A stretch of DNA of 64,000 bases from Acidobacteriota bacterium (GCA_014584705.1 JACTMJ010000007.1:42327-106326), one strand, 5' to 3'; numbered from the stretch's first letter, positions 34,375-44,928 are shown. A program made the numbers and translations. Notes: a model not told the origin generated them from the sequence alone.

Positions 34375-36459
34375 CTACTTCGTCTTGTTCTGGATCGATT
34401 CGCCGATCGTGGCGGAAGCTCCGTCGGCCGGGGCTTCGCTCTGCGCTTCGGTGGCCGCCTCTTCCGGCTCAATCGCGGTGATGCTCAGCCCGATCCGCCG
34501 GTCTTCCTGCTGCAACTTCACGATCTTGAACGGGCGCGTCATTCCAACCGCGATCACCGGAGAACCATCGGGAAGCGTGTAGTGCGACGGCACCCCCGAC
34601 GTATGGCAGAGGCCTTCCACATTCGGCAGCAGTTCCACGAAATACCCGAAACTGGCTTGGCGCACCACCGTACCTTCCACGATGTCGCCCAGTTTGTGGC
34701 TCGCGAAGAAGGTCTCCCAGGCGTCCGGCTGCAATTGCTTCACACCCAGGGAAAGCCGCCGGTCGTTCGAGTCGATGTTCAGGATCACCGCTTGCAGAAT
34801 CTGGCCCTTTTTTACGATCTCCGACGGGTGCTTGACGCGCTTCGTCCAGGAAAGATCGGAAATATGAACCAGTCCGTCGATGCCCTCCTCAATTTCGAGG
34901 AATGCTCCGAAATCGGAGAGCTTTCGCACGCGCCCTTCCACCACGGACCCTACGCTGTAGCGGGCGTCAATCGTCGTCCAGGGATCCGGCTCCAGTTGCT
35001 TAATCCCCAGGGATATCCGTCGTTGGTGGGAATCCACCGCCAGCACCACGGCCTCCACCTGCTCGCCCACCTTCATCACCTTGGACGGGTGTTTCATCCG
35101 GCGAGACCACGTCATTTCCGAAATATGCACCAGGCCTTCCACGCCCGGCTCCATCTCAAGGAACGCGCCGTAATCGGTGATGCTCACCACCGTGCCCACG
35201 ACACGGTAATTCACCGGATAGCGCGCGGGAACCGTCTCCCAAGGGTCCGGAGCCAGTTGTTTGAGGCCAAGCGACACCCGTTCATGGGCCTTGTCGAACT
35301 TGAGAACCTTGACGCTGATCTCCTGGCCCTGCTTCAGCACGTCGGCCGGTTTGCCGATGCGCCCATAGGAAATGTCGCTCACGTGCAGGAGCCCGTCGAT
35401 GCCGCCCAGGTCCACGAACGCCCCGTACTCGGTGAGGCTCTTGACGATGCCGTTCACCACCGCCCCTTCGGCAAGGTCCGCTAGCGTATGCTCCTTGCGG
35501 GAAACCACTTCCTGCTCGACGATGGCCCGCCGCGATACCACCACATTCGAACGGCGGCGGTTCATCTTCAGGATCTTTACCGGAATATCCCGCCCGACGA
35601 ACTGGTCCAGATTCTGCACCGGCCGCACATCCACGTGGGAAGCCGGCATGAACGCCTTCAAACCCACATCCACCGTGAGGCCGCCCTTGGTGCGCGAGAG
35701 CACGCGGCCCAGCACGGGCAGGTCGTCCTTCAGCGCCTTTTCCAGGTTGTCCCACGCCCGAAGCCGGCTGACCTTCTCATGCGAAAGGCTGATGTAGCCT
35801 TCCTTGGTGTAGTCCACGCCACGAACGATCACCACATCCAGTGAATCGCCTACCGCCACCCGCAGGTTGCCCAGATGATCTTTCACCTGCTCAATGGGCA
35901 CTGAGCCTTCCGCCTTCTGGCTGATATCCACGATCACTTCGGTATCGCGAATCTCCAGAACCCGGCCTTCAATCACGTTCCCTTCGCCGGAGTGGGAAGG
36001 CTGCGAATGCTCGTCGAGCAGCCGCTCCATCTCAAGGAACGTATCCTCGGCGGCGGCCTCCTGTTCCGCCTGCAAGCGGGCGGCGTCCTCACCGGACTCC
36101 GGGGACGCGGAGGCGGGCAGCGGCAAACCCGGCAGACCATGGGCGGAGGCATCCGTTCCCGTCGCGGGTGCCGGGGGATGCGCGTGTTCCACCGGCGCGG
36201 GTGTGGCGTCGCTCGCCGAAACGGCCGCGCCGGGTGTGGGCATGGAAGGCGATCCGGCGTCCTCATTCAAGGCCGTGATTTCCGCGGCGGCCGTTTCGCC
36301 GCCGGCAGCCTCGCCGGAGGGGGCGGAATCGGAGGGGGTAAAATCGGCGGGCGCTGCATTTACGGGCGTCGCGCCGGCCGGTTTTTCGCTGCTTCCGGAA
36401 ATGGCCGCTTCCGGTGCAGGTTGAGGAGACTCAATCAGATCGTGATCTTCAGTATTCAT
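34375..36459 (-). CDS. rpsA: 30S ribosomal protein S1 with long N-terminal extension
   Basis: S1 protein of 694 aa. Six S1 RNA-binding repeats occupy about residues 160-670; repeats 3-5 are the most regular (TEYGAFVDLGGIDGLLHVSD, TDYGAFLEMEPGVEGLVHIS, SDFGAFLEIEEGIDGLVHIS). Before them lies an acidic, Ala/Pro/Glu-rich region of about 160 residues without recognisable structure, which makes the protein longer than the typical 550-600 aa. The ATG at 36459 starts the extension. S1 recruits mRNA to the 30S subunit. The gene precedes the ihfB-like gene. Confidence 0.93.
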   Translation of the reverse strand: MNTEDHDLIESPQPAPEAAISGSSEKPAGATPVNAAPADFTPSDSAPSGEAAGGETAAAEITALNEDAGSPSMPTPGAAVSASDATPAPVEHAHPPAPATGTDASAHGLPGLPLPASASPESGEDAARLQAEQEAAAEDTFLEMERLLDEHSQPSHSGEGNVIEGRVLEIRDTEVIVDISQKAEGSVPIEQVKDHLGNLRVAVGDSLDVVIVRGVDYTKEGYISLSHEKVSRLRAWDNLEKALKDDLPVLGRVLSRTKGGLTVDVGLKAFMPASHVDVRPVQNLDQFVGRDIPVKILKMNRRRSNVVVSRRAIVEQEVVSRKEHTLADLAEGAVVNGIVKSLTEYGAFVDLGGIDGLLHVSDISYGRIGKPADVLKQGQEISVKVLKFDKAHERVSLGLKQLAPDPWETVPARYPVNYRVVGTVVSITDYGAFLEMEPGVEGLVHISEMTWSRRMKHPSKVMKVGEQVEAVVLAVDSHQRRISLGIKQLEPDPWTTIDARYSVGSVVEGRVRKLSDFGAFLEIEEGIDGLVHISDLSWTKRVKHPSEIVKKGQILQAVILNIDSNDRRLSLGVKQLQPDAWETFFASHKLGDIVEGTVVRQASFGYFVELLPNVEGLCHTSGVPSHYTLPDGSPVIAVGMTRPFKIVKLQQEDRRIGLSITAIEPEEAATEAQSEAPADGASATIGESIQNKTK

Positions 36460-36784
36460 GGTCTCGATCTCGAAACAAGCGAGAGTGGATGCTTCATTTG
36501 GTTAGATGACGCAGCCACGAATGTGTGTCGCTTTTCCGTTCGAAAACAGCGGCTACACGCTGGCACGAATTGTTCTTTCAACAACCTGCGGAACGCGCGC
36601 TTGGAACGCGGGGACGAGAGGCATTTGCGCGAAAGCGTGACCCAACCTTATAGCAGAACTATAGCCAAGGGTCTACCGCGTGTCAACCGGGGCGGCGGCG
36701 GCCAAAGCCGCGCGCAACGCAAAGCCGGGATGCGCGGCGCGCTGAATTCGCGAGCTTCCGTCCCCCGGCTTTGGCGTCTCGCGG
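36460..36784. other. Intergenic region between frr and rpsA
   Basis: This 325-bp stretch holds no credible coding frame on either strand. It is the presumed leader and promoter region of rpsA (minus strand). No terminator hairpin with a T-tract or known ribosomal leader was recognised. Confidence 0.5.
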
Positions 36785-37354
36785 CTAAACTTCCATCACT
36801 TCCTTCTCTTTTGCCTTGGAGACGGAATCCACCTTGCCGATCGTGCCATCCGTAAGCTTCTGAACCTCGTCGAGGGCGCGCTTTTCCTCGTCCTCTCCAA
36901 TCAACTTCTCCGCCGTCAACTTCTTTAATGCTTCGTTCGAATCGCGCCGGATATTGCGAACCGCCACGCGGTGTTCTTCCGTGGTGACGTGCAACTGCTT
37001 GACGAGATCCTTCCGGCGTTCTTCGGTGAGAGCGGGCACCGGCACTCGAATCAGCTTGCCGTCGTTCGAGGGGTTGAAGCCCAGGTCGCTCTCCATGATT
37101 GCCTTCTCGATCGGCCGGATCATCGAGGCGTCCCAGGGCTGGATCGTGATCATTGTCGGTTCCGGCACATGCAGCGTCGCCACCTGATTCAGCGGCGATG
37201 GCGTGCCATAGTAGTCCACGCGAATCGGCTCCAGCAGGTTGATCGACGCTCTGCCGGTACGGATCAGCGAAGCGGCGTGCTGCATGTCGCTCACCACCTT
37301 CTCCATACGCGATTTCGCATTGTCAGTGACCTGTTTCACGGATTCAAACTGCAC
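36785..37354 (-). CDS. frr: Ribosome recycling factor
   Basis: Ribosome recycling factor of 189 aa, which splits post-termination ribosomes with EF-G. The family blocks are clear: GRASINLLEPIRVDYYGTPSPLNQVA, ITIQPWDASMIRPIEKAIMESDLG, PALTEERRKDLVKQ and VRNIRRDSNEALKKL. The start is GTG with a GAGG upstream. It is the last gene of the conserved rpsB-tsf-pyrH-frr order. Confidence 0.96.
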   Translation of the reverse strand: MQFESVKQVTDNAKSRMEKVVSDMQHAASLIRTGRASINLLEPIRVDYYGTPSPLNQVATLHVPEPTMITIQPWDASMIRPIEKAIMESDLGFNPSNDGKLIRVPVPALTEERRKDLVKQLHVTTEEHRVAVRNIRRDSNEALKKLTAEKLIGEDEEKRALDEVQKLTDGTIGKVDSVSKAKEKEVMEV

Positions 37355-37451
37355 GTAGTTTCACCTCGTCTTGAATTGCCTACTAGATCATTATGAAACA
37401 CTCGCCCGCTACGGGTCTCGGAAGGGGCGCGGCGCTCTTGCGCGCCTGCTT

Positions 37452-38159
37452 CTAGCGAATGGTGGTGCCCACGGTTTCGCCGCTTGCCACGCGCAGAATG
37501 TTCCCCGGTTCGTTCAGGTTGAACACGATAATTGGCAGGTTGTTGTCGCGGCACATGGCCACGGCGCTCGCATCCATCACGCCTAGCGCCTGGGCCAGCA
37601 CTTCGCGATAGCTCACCGTCTCGTACCGAACGGCGTCGCCGTTCTTGCGCGGATCCTTGTCGTAGACGCCGTCCACGCCGGTGGCCTTGATCACCACCTC
37701 GGCTTGAATCTCCAGAGCCCGCAGCGCCGCCGCCGTATCGGTGGAGAAATAGGGGTTGGACGTGCCGCCGGCGAAGATCACCACGCGGCGCTTTTCGAGG
37801 TGCCGCAACGCGCGCCGGCGAATGTAGGGCTCCGCCACCTGCTGCAGTTGGATCGCGGTCATCACACGCACGGGAACGTCGAGCTTTTCCAGCGCATCCT
37901 GCAAGCCGAGCGCGTTCATCACGGTGGCCAGCATACCCATGTGGTCCGCCGTGACGCGATCCATGTTCCGCGCCGCCGCGGCCACCCCGCGAAAGAAATT
38001 CCCGCCTCCGACGACGATGCCGATATCCGCGCCCCGCTCCCAAACCGCTTTCACTTCCCGCGCCAGTTCGGTTACACGCTCCGCGTTCAAGCCGAACTGC
38101 TGAGGCCCGGCAAGGGCCTCTCCGCTGAGTTTCAGAAGGATTCGCTTATACACCGACAC
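37452..38159 (-). CDS. pyrH: Uridylate kinase (UMP kinase)
   Basis: Hexameric-type bacterial UMP kinase, 235 aa, phosphorylating UMP to UDP. Motifs are [60 protein letters not shown] and [17 protein letters not shown]. The frame extends upstream, but GTG at 38159 is preceded by GGAG at ten nt and begins the conserved [10 protein letters not shown]. It lies between tsf and frr. Confidence 0.95.
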   Translation of the reverse strand: MSVYKRILLKLSGEALAGPQQFGLNAERVTELAREVKAVWERGADIGIVVGGGNFFRGVAAAARNMDRVTADHMGMLATVMNALGLQDALEKLDVPVRVMTAIQLQQVAEPYIRRRALRHLEKRRVVIFAGGTSNPYFSTDTAAALRALEIQAEVVIKATGVDGVYDKDPRKNGDAVRYETVSYREVLAQALGVMDASAVAMCRDNNLPIIVFNLNEPGNILRVASGETVGTTIR

Positions 38160-38317
38160 AGTGTGTTCTCTCCGCGCGGGGAACCGGCCCCGGCAATTTC
38201 GATTCGTAATCCCCGCCCCTCCGCCCGGCTCCCTGCCCCGCTCCGGGCGGAAACGCGGCCGCGGTGGCAACGGCGGATACAAAAAAGGCGCCTCCGAAGA
38301 AGCGCCTTTCCGATTCC

Positions 38318-39262
38318 TTATTCGTCCGCCGGGCTATCGTCGCTTCCGGCCTTGTCGCCCACTTTGAAGCGAACAAAGCGCGGCACGCCCAGCTCATCGC
38401 CGAGGGCTGCGCCCTTCTGCGACACAAGCTGATTCACCGTCATCGAGTTCTCCTTGATAAACGGCTGTTCAAGCAGGCAGATCTCTTCGTAGAACTTCGC
38501 CATCCGCCCGTCCACGATCCGGTCCACCATCTTCTCCGGCTTGCCCTCGGCAAGGGCGCGGCTGCGCTGGATCTCTCTCTCTTTCTCCAGCACCGTCGGG
38601 TCGACGTCTTCCTTGCGAATGAACATCGGGTCCGCCGCCGCCACCTGCATGGCGATGTCTTTAGCCAGCTCCTGGAATTCGGCTTTGGCCACCGTCTCCG
38701 CTTTGGTCGCGCTCACTTCAACCAGCACGCCAATCTGAGAGCCGGGATGAATGTAGAGCCCCAACCCGCCGGTCGCGGGGCCGCCATTCTCCCCTACGGC
38801 CAGCCGCGCCAGCCGCGGAATCCCCTGGTTCTCGCCAATCTTGGCGATGCTGTCGGAGATCAGACGCGCAACCGTGGTGGAGGGGTCGGCAATGTACGGC
38901 TGGCCGTGCAGATGCTCCACGCCGGCGTCGCCTTCCGGATAGGGGCCGTGCTCGGCCACCTGACGGGCCAGATTCGCCGCCATCGCCTGAAACTCGTCCG
39001 TGCGCGCCACGAAGTCGCTCTCGCAGTTCACTTCAATCAGCACGCCCAGCCTGCCGTCCGCGCTCGCGAAAGAGCCGATCAGCCCCTGCTTGGTTACGCG
39101 GCTGGATTTCTTCGCCGCCGCCGCCACTCCGCGCTTGCGCAGCACGACTTCCGCTTCCGCCAGATCCCCGTTGGCCTCGATGAGCGCCTTCTTGCACTCC
39201 ATCATGCCCGCGCCCGTGCGCTCGCGCAGCTCTTTCACAAGTTGAGCAGTAATTTCCGCCAT
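38318..39262 (-). CDS. tsf: Elongation factor Ts
   Basis: Nucleotide-exchange factor for EF-Tu, 314 aa. The N-terminal UBA-like domain [24 protein letters not shown] is intact, with the core [18 protein letters not shown] and the C-terminal [12 protein letters not shown] and [15 protein letters not shown]. The frame is open upstream; the ATG at 39262 has AGAGG ten nt before it. It lies 55 bp after rpsB, in standard order. Confidence 0.96.
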   Translation of the reverse strand: MAEITAQLVKELRERTGAGMMECKKALIEANGDLAEAEVVLRKRGVAAAAKKSSRVTKQGLIGSFASADGRLGVLIEVNCESDFVARTDEFQAMAANLARQVAEHGPYPEGDAGVEHLHGQPYIADPSTTVARLISDSIAKIGENQGIPRLARLAVGENGGPATGGLGLYIHPGSQIGVLVEVSATKAETVAKAEFQELAKDIAMQVAAADPMFIRKEDVDPTVLEKEREIQRSRALAEGKPEKMVDRIVDGRMAKFYEEICLLEQPFIKENSMTVNQLVSQKGAALGDELGVPRFVRFKVGDKAGSDDSPADE

Positions 39263-39317
39263 GCCATCAAACCTCTCATTGGTGCCCTGCCGCGAATCCG
39301 GAAGGGCGTGTTCACAA

Positions 39318-40232
39318 TTAGTCGTTATCCCGGACGTCATATTGGGCGTACTTGTCGTCCTCTTCCGCAACGGGCGCGACGGCCGCTTCCGCGTCGGCGG
39401 TTTCGGCTGCCGGCTTCGCTTCCGTGGAGCGCGTCAGCGTTTCGGACATCAACTGCCGGGAGTAATCGGGATCGGTGTACTGGGTATAGTCGATCAGTTC
39501 TTCTTCGCCCTCGTCGCCGGTCATCGCGGAGCCGAAATCCTGCTCCGTGGCCAGCGCGCGGCCTTCGGCGCAGGCGTCCGCGATCTTGCTCGCGAACAGC
39601 CGGATGGCTCGCAGCGCATCGTCGTTGCCCGGGATGGGGTAGTCCACATCTTCCGGGTTGCAATTCGTATCCACAATGCCCACCACCGGAATACCCAGCT
39701 TGCGGGCCTCCCGCACGGCAATGTGCTCTTTTGAGGAATCGATGACGAACATCACATCCGGAAGGCCGTCCAGATCCTTGATGCCCGCCAGGTTCTGTTC
39801 GAGCGATTTCCGCTCGCGTTCCAGACGGACCACTTCCTTCTTCGGCCGTCCCGCGTAATCGTCTTCCGTGGCCATGCGATCCAGTTCGCGCAGCCGCTTG
39901 ATCGATTGCTGAATGGTGACGTTGTTGGTGAGCAGGCCGCCGAGCCAGCGGTTGTTCACGTAGTACATCCCGCAGCGATTCGCCTCTTCGGCGATCGCTT
40001 CCTGCGCCTGGCGCTTGGTGCCCACGAAGAGCACGGTCTTGCCCTGGATGGCCATTTCGCTCACGAAGCGCATGGCTTCCTTGAACAGCTTCAAGGTCTT
40101 CTGGAGATCGACGATATAGATCCCGTTGCGCTCGCCGAAGATGTATTCCTTCATCTTCGGATTCCAGCGCTTCGTCTGATGCCCGAAGTGGACTCCCGCT
40201 TCGAGCAGTTCTTTCATGGTGATTTGGGGCAC
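39318..40232 (-). CDS. rpsB: 30S ribosomal protein S2
   Basis: S2 protein of 304 aa. It begins with [22 protein letters not shown] after a short PQIT and has [26 protein letters not shown] and [28 protein letters not shown]-terminal acidic, Ala-rich tail of about 50 residues makes it longer than the roughly 240 aa of many bacteria. The start is GTG at 40232 with GAGG about ten nt upstream. Confidence 0.96.
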   Translation of the reverse strand: MPQITMKELLEAGVHFGHQTKRWNPKMKEYIFGERNGIYIVDLQKTLKLFKEAMRFVSEMAIQGKTVLFVGTKRQAQEAIAEEANRCGMYYVNNRWLGGLLTNNVTIQQSIKRLRELDRMATEDDYAGRPKKEVVRLERERKSLEQNLAGIKDLDGLPDVMFVIDSSKEHIAVREARKLGIPVVGIVDTNCNPEDVDYPIPGNDDALRAIRLFASKIADACAEGRALATEQDFGSAMTGDEGEEELIDYTQYTDPDYSRQLMSETLTRSTEAKPAAETADAEAAVAPVAEEDDKYAQYDVRDND

Positions 40233-40493
40233 GATTGGATATCCTCGCTAACTTTTTCGGCAAAGTTACGGTGGACGCACGAACGGCGTGGGCGGGAACG
40301 TTGGAACCGTTCCGCAGCCGCCGCGGCATGGCCCGGTGGGCCGGTCGGCGTCTCATCGGGAGCCCTCCGCCAATCCGCCGAAAGCAGCAGGTGGCGAATC
40401 CCCCGAAACTCGCGGGATCGTTTGCCGCGATCCCGCTGGAATTCAAACCGGGGGCCGCGGATTTCGCCGGACCCCCGAAAACGATGAGCGCGA

Positions 40494-40892
<399 letters not shown>

Positions 40893-40968
40893 TCAAGCTC
40901 CTTATGCTTCTCTTAAACTCAATCAAACCCGTGGGCCTCTCCCGGCTCGCCGGGGCCAACGGGGCCGC

Positions 40969-41403
40969 TTACTTGGCGGCGGCCAGCTCCACAGGCTTCT
41001 GGGCCTGCTGTTTATGCGTGGCGCCCGAATAGACGCGCAGCTTGGTCAGCATGTGCTTGCCAATCTTCGTCTTGGGCAGCATTCCGCTCACGGCCAGCGT
41101 GAGCATCCGGTCCGGGCGCTCCGCTTTCATCTTCGTCGCCCCCACTTCCACCAGTCCGCCGGGGTAGCCCGAGTGCGAACGGTAGACTTTCTGCTGCAGC
41201 TTGTTGCCGGTGAGCCGGATCTTCGAAGCGTTTACCACCACCACATGGTCGCCGGTATCGATAAACGGCGTGTAGGTGGGCTTATGTTTGCCCATCAGAA
41301 TGCGGGCAATCTGGGACGCCAACCGCCCCAGCACCGCATCGGTGGCATCAATCAGGTGCCATTCCTTCTGCGGAATGCCTTTGGGAAATGTAGTCGTTTT
41401 CAT
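40969..41403 (-). CDS. rplM: 50S ribosomal protein L13
   Basis: L13 protein of 144 aa with WHLIDATDAVLGRLASQIA, LMGKHKPTYTPFIDTGDHVVVVNA, KVYRSHSGYPGG and MLPKTKIGKHMLTKLRVY. The frame extends upstream, but the ATG at 41403 begins the normal protein. First gene of the rplM-rpsI pair. Confidence 0.96.
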   Translation of the reverse strand: MKTTTFPKGIPQKEWHLIDATDAVLGRLASQIARILMGKHKPTYTPFIDTGDHVVVVNASKIRLTGNKLQQKVYRSHSGYPGGLVEVGATKMKAERPDRMLTLAVSGMLPKTKIGKHMLTKLRVYSGATHKQQAQKPVELAAAK

Positions 41404-41922
41404 GGCTCGGCGCGGCTCTCCTTCAGGACGCAATTCGGCAATAAAGAACCTTACAGTAGTCAGCCACTCCCATCCGGACCCGGCACGCAAACCGGTTCAA
41501 TTCCTCAATGGAAGCGTACCCGTTGCCGGTGTTACCCTGCGGGAGTCGGACGCGCGACGAACACCGCGCATCCCGTATGCTCGACATCCGAAACCGCTAG
41601 ACCGGCCCCGGCGAAAAGGCGTTGCGGGCAGCCGGACGGCTGGAAGCGGCTCTGGCCCGCCCCGATTCTTCCGGACATACCCCGCCCTGTAAGGACGCCA
41701 TCTACCAGTTAACCACGATGGGTGCCGCCATGGCAATTTCGGTTCGCGCCGGGCCGTACCACGCAAGGTTGCGGCACACCGCGGTCAAGCTTCGAAAGGC
41801 CGGGCGTCGGAACTCCGGAGCGAGCCGGGGAGCGGTTTCCCCGCGGTGCGACCGGGGGGGGACCGTTTCGCGCCGCTTGCGCGGCAACCAGCCCGTCCGG
41901 AGCCCTCGAATCCCCCACTGGC
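41404..41922. other. Intergenic region between alkaline phosphatase and rplM
   Basis: This 519-bp GC-rich stretch lies between the alkaline-phosphatase 3' end and rplM. Frames open here on both strands are Arg/Pro-rich and have no ribosome binding site. It presumably contains the rplM-rpsI promoter. No RNA element or terminator with a T-tract was recognised. Confidence 0.45.
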
Positions 41923-43044
41923 CTAAGGCTTCCAGCCGAAGGCGTTCAGCATGACGTGAAAGAGCTTCGTATTCGGAAAATAGCCTCGCACCTGGGACGC
42001 GCCGGCGCCCGTGGCCAGTGCCGCTACTTCCTCGCCGGTGTGTCGCCGGTTGACGTAGACGTTCTTCAGCCGGACGTTCCCCTTCTTGTCCGTGGAATTC
42101 TTCCACTCGTCGTAACCGGCCAGCAGCGGCTCGTCGATCGAACCGCCATCCATCTGGAAACCGAACGAGTGGTCCGCCGTGAAGAGGAGCAGCGTGTCCT
42201 TGAGGTTCACTTTCGATTCAATTTCCTTTGCCAGTTTGTCGAAAGCGATCAAATGCTCCAGGCCCGCCTTCGGGTCGTCGGTATGCACATCCCACTCCAC
42301 CATCAGGAAGTAGCCGTTCTTCGATTTCTGGAGAATATTGAGAGCGTGCAGCGCCGCCGCTCGAACGTCGATCTTGTCCGCGACAACGATGGGCCGCATA
42401 TTGTTCGCGGCCACGTCCTCCAGCCGGGCGTTGATCGGCCGCTTGTTCTCCGCGGCCAGCTTCTCATAGCTGGTGCCCAGGTCTTGCAGTTGCTTGGCGA
42501 TCCGTTCCCGGCCGCCGCCGAGGAGCACGTCCACCCCGTCGCCGAAGCGCGGCTTGAAAGCCTGGACGAAAATTTCACCCCACTTGCCGCGATCGTTCGC
42601 ATGCGCGTAACACGCCGCCGGGGTCGCGTCGGTAATCGCCTGGCCCGTCACCACGCCGGTCTTCAATCCGCGCTCCTCGGCATACTCAAGAATGGTTTTC
42701 AGCGTGCGGCCGTCCTGCTTGCCGCGAACCACATCCGGCCCCTGGCTGATCACCCCGTTGCGCGTCTTCACGCCCGTGACAATGGAGGTCATGCCATTCG
42801 CGGAATCTGAAACGTAGCTTCCCACCGGGGAAGTATCGCTCAACCCGAGATTCGGCCAGGATTGAATGTGCAGCCGCTGCGGCGCTTTGTATTCGAGGAA
42901 GCTGGCCGCGTTGAAGGTGGGGACCCCGCCCGCATCCGCAAGAAAAAGAATCACGTTTTTCGCCCGTTCCGGTTTAACCTGGCCCGGCGACATCATGCTG
43001 CCCACGCTCAGCAGGGCAGAAAGGAAAAGAATGTGAAATCGCAT
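41923..43044 (-). CDS. Alkaline phosphatase family protein, exported
   Basis: Phosphomonoesterase of the alkaline-phosphatase (PhoA-type, PF00245) family, 373 aa. An N-terminal signal peptide (MRFHILFLSALLSVGSMMS) is followed by NVILFLADAGG, then VSDSANGMTSIVTGVKTRNG, which contains the nucleophile Ser. Later metal-site blocks are MVEWDVHTDDP and LLLFTADHSFGF. The family's usual DSAxxAT is altered to DSANGMTS. The ATG at 43044 has only a weak ribosome binding site; an upstream extension would be non-homologous. It releases phosphate from organic phosphates in the periplasm. Confidence 0.85.
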   Translation of the reverse strand: MRFHILFLSALLSVGSMMSPGQVKPERAKNVILFLADAGGVPTFNAASFLEYKAPQRLHIQSWPNLGLSDTSPVGSYVSDSANGMTSIVTGVKTRNGVISQGPDVVRGKQDGRTLKTILEYAEERGLKTGVVTGQAITDATPAACYAHANDRGKWGEIFVQAFKPRFGDGVDVLLGGGRERIAKQLQDLGTSYEKLAAENKRPINARLEDVAANNMRPIVVADKIDVRAAALHALNILQKSKNGYFLMVEWDVHTDDPKAGLEHLIAFDKLAKEIESKVNLKDTLLLFTADHSFGFQMDGGSIDEPLLAGYDEWKNSTDKKGNVRLKNVYVNRRHTGEEVAALATGAGASQVRGYFPNTKLFHVMLNAFGWKP

Positions 43045-43777
43045 ATCAAGAAAAGTATATCCGCAACAAAAAACCTTTTGAGATGCGCATTCCATACGCT
43101 CCCGGCCGGTTTGCCGTCTCCCGAACGAAACCGCAACGCCCGCAACCTGCACGCCTCCTCTCAGTGCCTCCCGGCAATCGATCCCGGAATATGCATCCTC
43201 GGGCGTCCCCCGCTCGCGCGGCAGCCGGAACCGCGCAGGACGTACCCGTCCGCATTTGCTGTTTATTCGCCTAACTGCATTTGGATTGTATCTGTAAAGT
43301 ATTCGTAGTTCAGACCGATTTGATTCCAGAAGGCCGGTCCGAACGGTTGATCCAAGATCGGCAGTGATCACGCGTAAGTCATAGAGTTGATTCTTCGCTC
43401 TCACACGGCCGGTTGCCCCTTCGGCGGATACCGCCGGCGAGTCGCGCGGGGCCACCGGACGTTGGGTCCGGGTGAAACGGTGCGGTGAAAGCGATCCGAA
43501 CGGCTGAGGCGCGATAGCGGCTCAAAAAATCGGTAAAAACTCTTGATCGTTCCGTGAAACTTTCAGGAGGATTTGCCGTCTATACCGTGTGGCAAAGAAA
43601 TTGCTAGGGAAACCAACCCACGCAATCTTTACCAGATGAGGGCATCGAGGACCTTGTTGTCCCAAGTTTTTGGCTGGCCAAAGCCAGCCTCAGTACTGGA
43701 CGAAACGAAGGGAGCGATTGCATCGGGTTCCGCGTGAACCACGAAAAAAATAGATAAGGCTCGAAGGAGTGATGGCC
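43045..43777. other. Long intergenic region upstream of the DksA-like gene; possible small frame 43573-43737
   Basis: This 733-bp region separates divergent alkaline phosphatase and DksA-like genes. An AGGAGG at 43565-43570 is followed by a 54-codon frame from TTG 43573 to TGA 43737 (internal ATG at 43636), reading PSIPCGKEIARETN at its start. The TTG is too close to AGGAGG for normal initiation, so coding is doubtful. The rest holds no credible gene or known riboswitch. A long leader for the DksA-like gene is possible. Confidence 0.3.
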
Positions 43778-44155
43778 ATGACAAAGCAACAGTTGGAGCG
43801 TTTTCAGAAAATCTTGCAGGAGAAGGAATCCGAACTCCTGCAATTGGTTCGGAACCGGGATGAAATCGTGATCGAGAAGACCCCCGACGCACTCGATGAA
43901 GTGCAGCGCGCGGCGGAACGCGAACTGGCGATCCGGAATCTCGATCGGGAATCCAGGCTTCTGCGGGAAGTACGCGCCGCATTGAAGCGGATCAACGAAG
44001 GTTCCTACGGAATTTGCGTTTACACCGGCGAAGAGATCAGCCTGAAGCGGCTGGAGGCGGTGCCTTGGACCGCTTTCTGCATTCAGGCCCAGGAGATGTT
44101 CGATAAGAACGAAGCGGAAGCGATCGAGGTGTTCGAGGACGCCATCGCCGCCTGA
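43778..44155 (+). CDS. DksA/TraR-family protein with degenerate zinc finger
   Basis: Protein of 125 aa. A coiled-coil-like N-terminal half (LERFQKILQEKESELLQLV and RELAIRNLDRESRLLREVRAALKRI) is followed by a DksA-type C-terminus GSYGICVYTGEEISLKRLEA, then VPWTAFCIQAQEMF. DksA/TraR proteins bind the RNA polymerase secondary channel. The four zinc Cys are reduced to two: CVYTG replaces the first CxxC and CIQAQ replaces the second. AAGGAG lies eight nt before the ATG at 43778; other start codons at 43769 and 43772 are less well placed. A terminator follows. Confidence 0.85.
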   Translation: MTKQQLERFQKILQEKESELLQLVRNRDEIVIEKTPDALDEVQRAAERELAIRNLDRESRLLREVRAALKRINEGSYGICVYTGEEISLKRLEAVPWTAFCIQAQEMFDKNEAEAIEVFEDAIAA

Positions 44156-44214
44156 TCGGCCGGCGCGAACGCTTTTTCTCTCTTCTCTGGCCCAACTTCA
44201 ACTGCGAAATTTTT

Positions 44215-44246
44215 GGCCCGGAACAACCAGATTCCGGGCCGTTTTC
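44215..44246 (+). terminator. Rho-independent terminator after the DksA-like gene
   Basis: An 8-bp perfect stem, GGCCCGGA (44215-44222) with TCCGGGCC (44233-44240), has a 10-nt loop and is followed by GTTTTC. The T-run lies on the plus-strand side, 60 bp after the DksA-like stop. It touches the 3' end of pgeF, which converges. Confidence 0.7.
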
Positions 44247-44913
44247 ATTGGCGAATCCCCACGAACGACACCATGCGCCCCGAGGCTTCCCGGTCCCTCC
44301 GGAAGGAATGGAAGAGCGCCGCCTCCCGGTAGCTGCATCGTCCGCAGTCGAACACCGCCTCCGCCGGAACCCCCATCGCCGCCAGTTGGCGTGCGCAGGC
44401 TTCGGCCAGATCCACGTGGGTCTTTCGGTCCAGATCCCGGCGCTCCGGAAACAGGTCTTGGAATTGGGCCGCCACTTCCTCCCCCACCTCAAATGCGTCC
44501 CGCCGGATGCATGGGCCGATCGCCGCCAGCAGCGAGCCGGCGCGGGAGCCGAATTCCGTCTGCATCGTTTCCACCGCCCGCGGGAGCACGCCCGCCACCA
44601 CGCCGCGCCATCCGGCATGCACGGCGGCCACGGCGCGCGCATCCGGATCCGCGATTAGGATCGGCACGCAATCCGCCGTGCGGATGCTCAGCAGTGCGCC
44701 CGGATACCTGGTCACGAGTGCATCCGCTTCTCCGAGCACACCCTCTTCCTCGCGCACGAGCGTCACCCGCGCGGAGTGAATTTGTTTCAGCGTGGCCACG
44801 CGGTAGCCCCGCGGCAGGCATCGGCTCTCTCTGGTCTCAAAGCCATGCTCAAGCCACGGCAGCGCCGAAAAGGCGTCCGCGCGAAGGATACCGTCGGAGT
44901 GGAGCGTGAACAT
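44245..44913 (-). CDS. pgeF: Peptidoglycan editing factor / multicopper-oxidase-fold (YfiH) protein
   Basis: YfiH-family protein of 222 aa. Motifs LKQIHSARV, LSIRTADCVPILIAD, VAAVHAGWRGVVAG and IGPCIRRDAFEVG contain the His, Cys and His of the metal site. The family has purine-nucleoside and peptidoglycan-editing activities. It is separated from the upstream nuoB by 15 bp and is probably cotranscribed with it. Confidence 0.92.
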   Translation of the reverse strand: MFTLHSDGILRADAFSALPWLEHGFETRESRCLPRGYRVATLKQIHSARVTLVREEEGVLGEADALVTRYPGALLSIRTADCVPILIADPDARAVAAVHAGWRGVVAGVLPRAVETMQTEFGSRAGSLLAAIGPCIRRDAFEVGEEVAAQFQDLFPERRDLDRKTHVDLAEACARQLAAMGVPAEAVFDCGRCSYREAALFHSFRRDREASGRMVSFVGIRQ

Positions 44914-44928
44914 GCGGTATGCGTCGGC

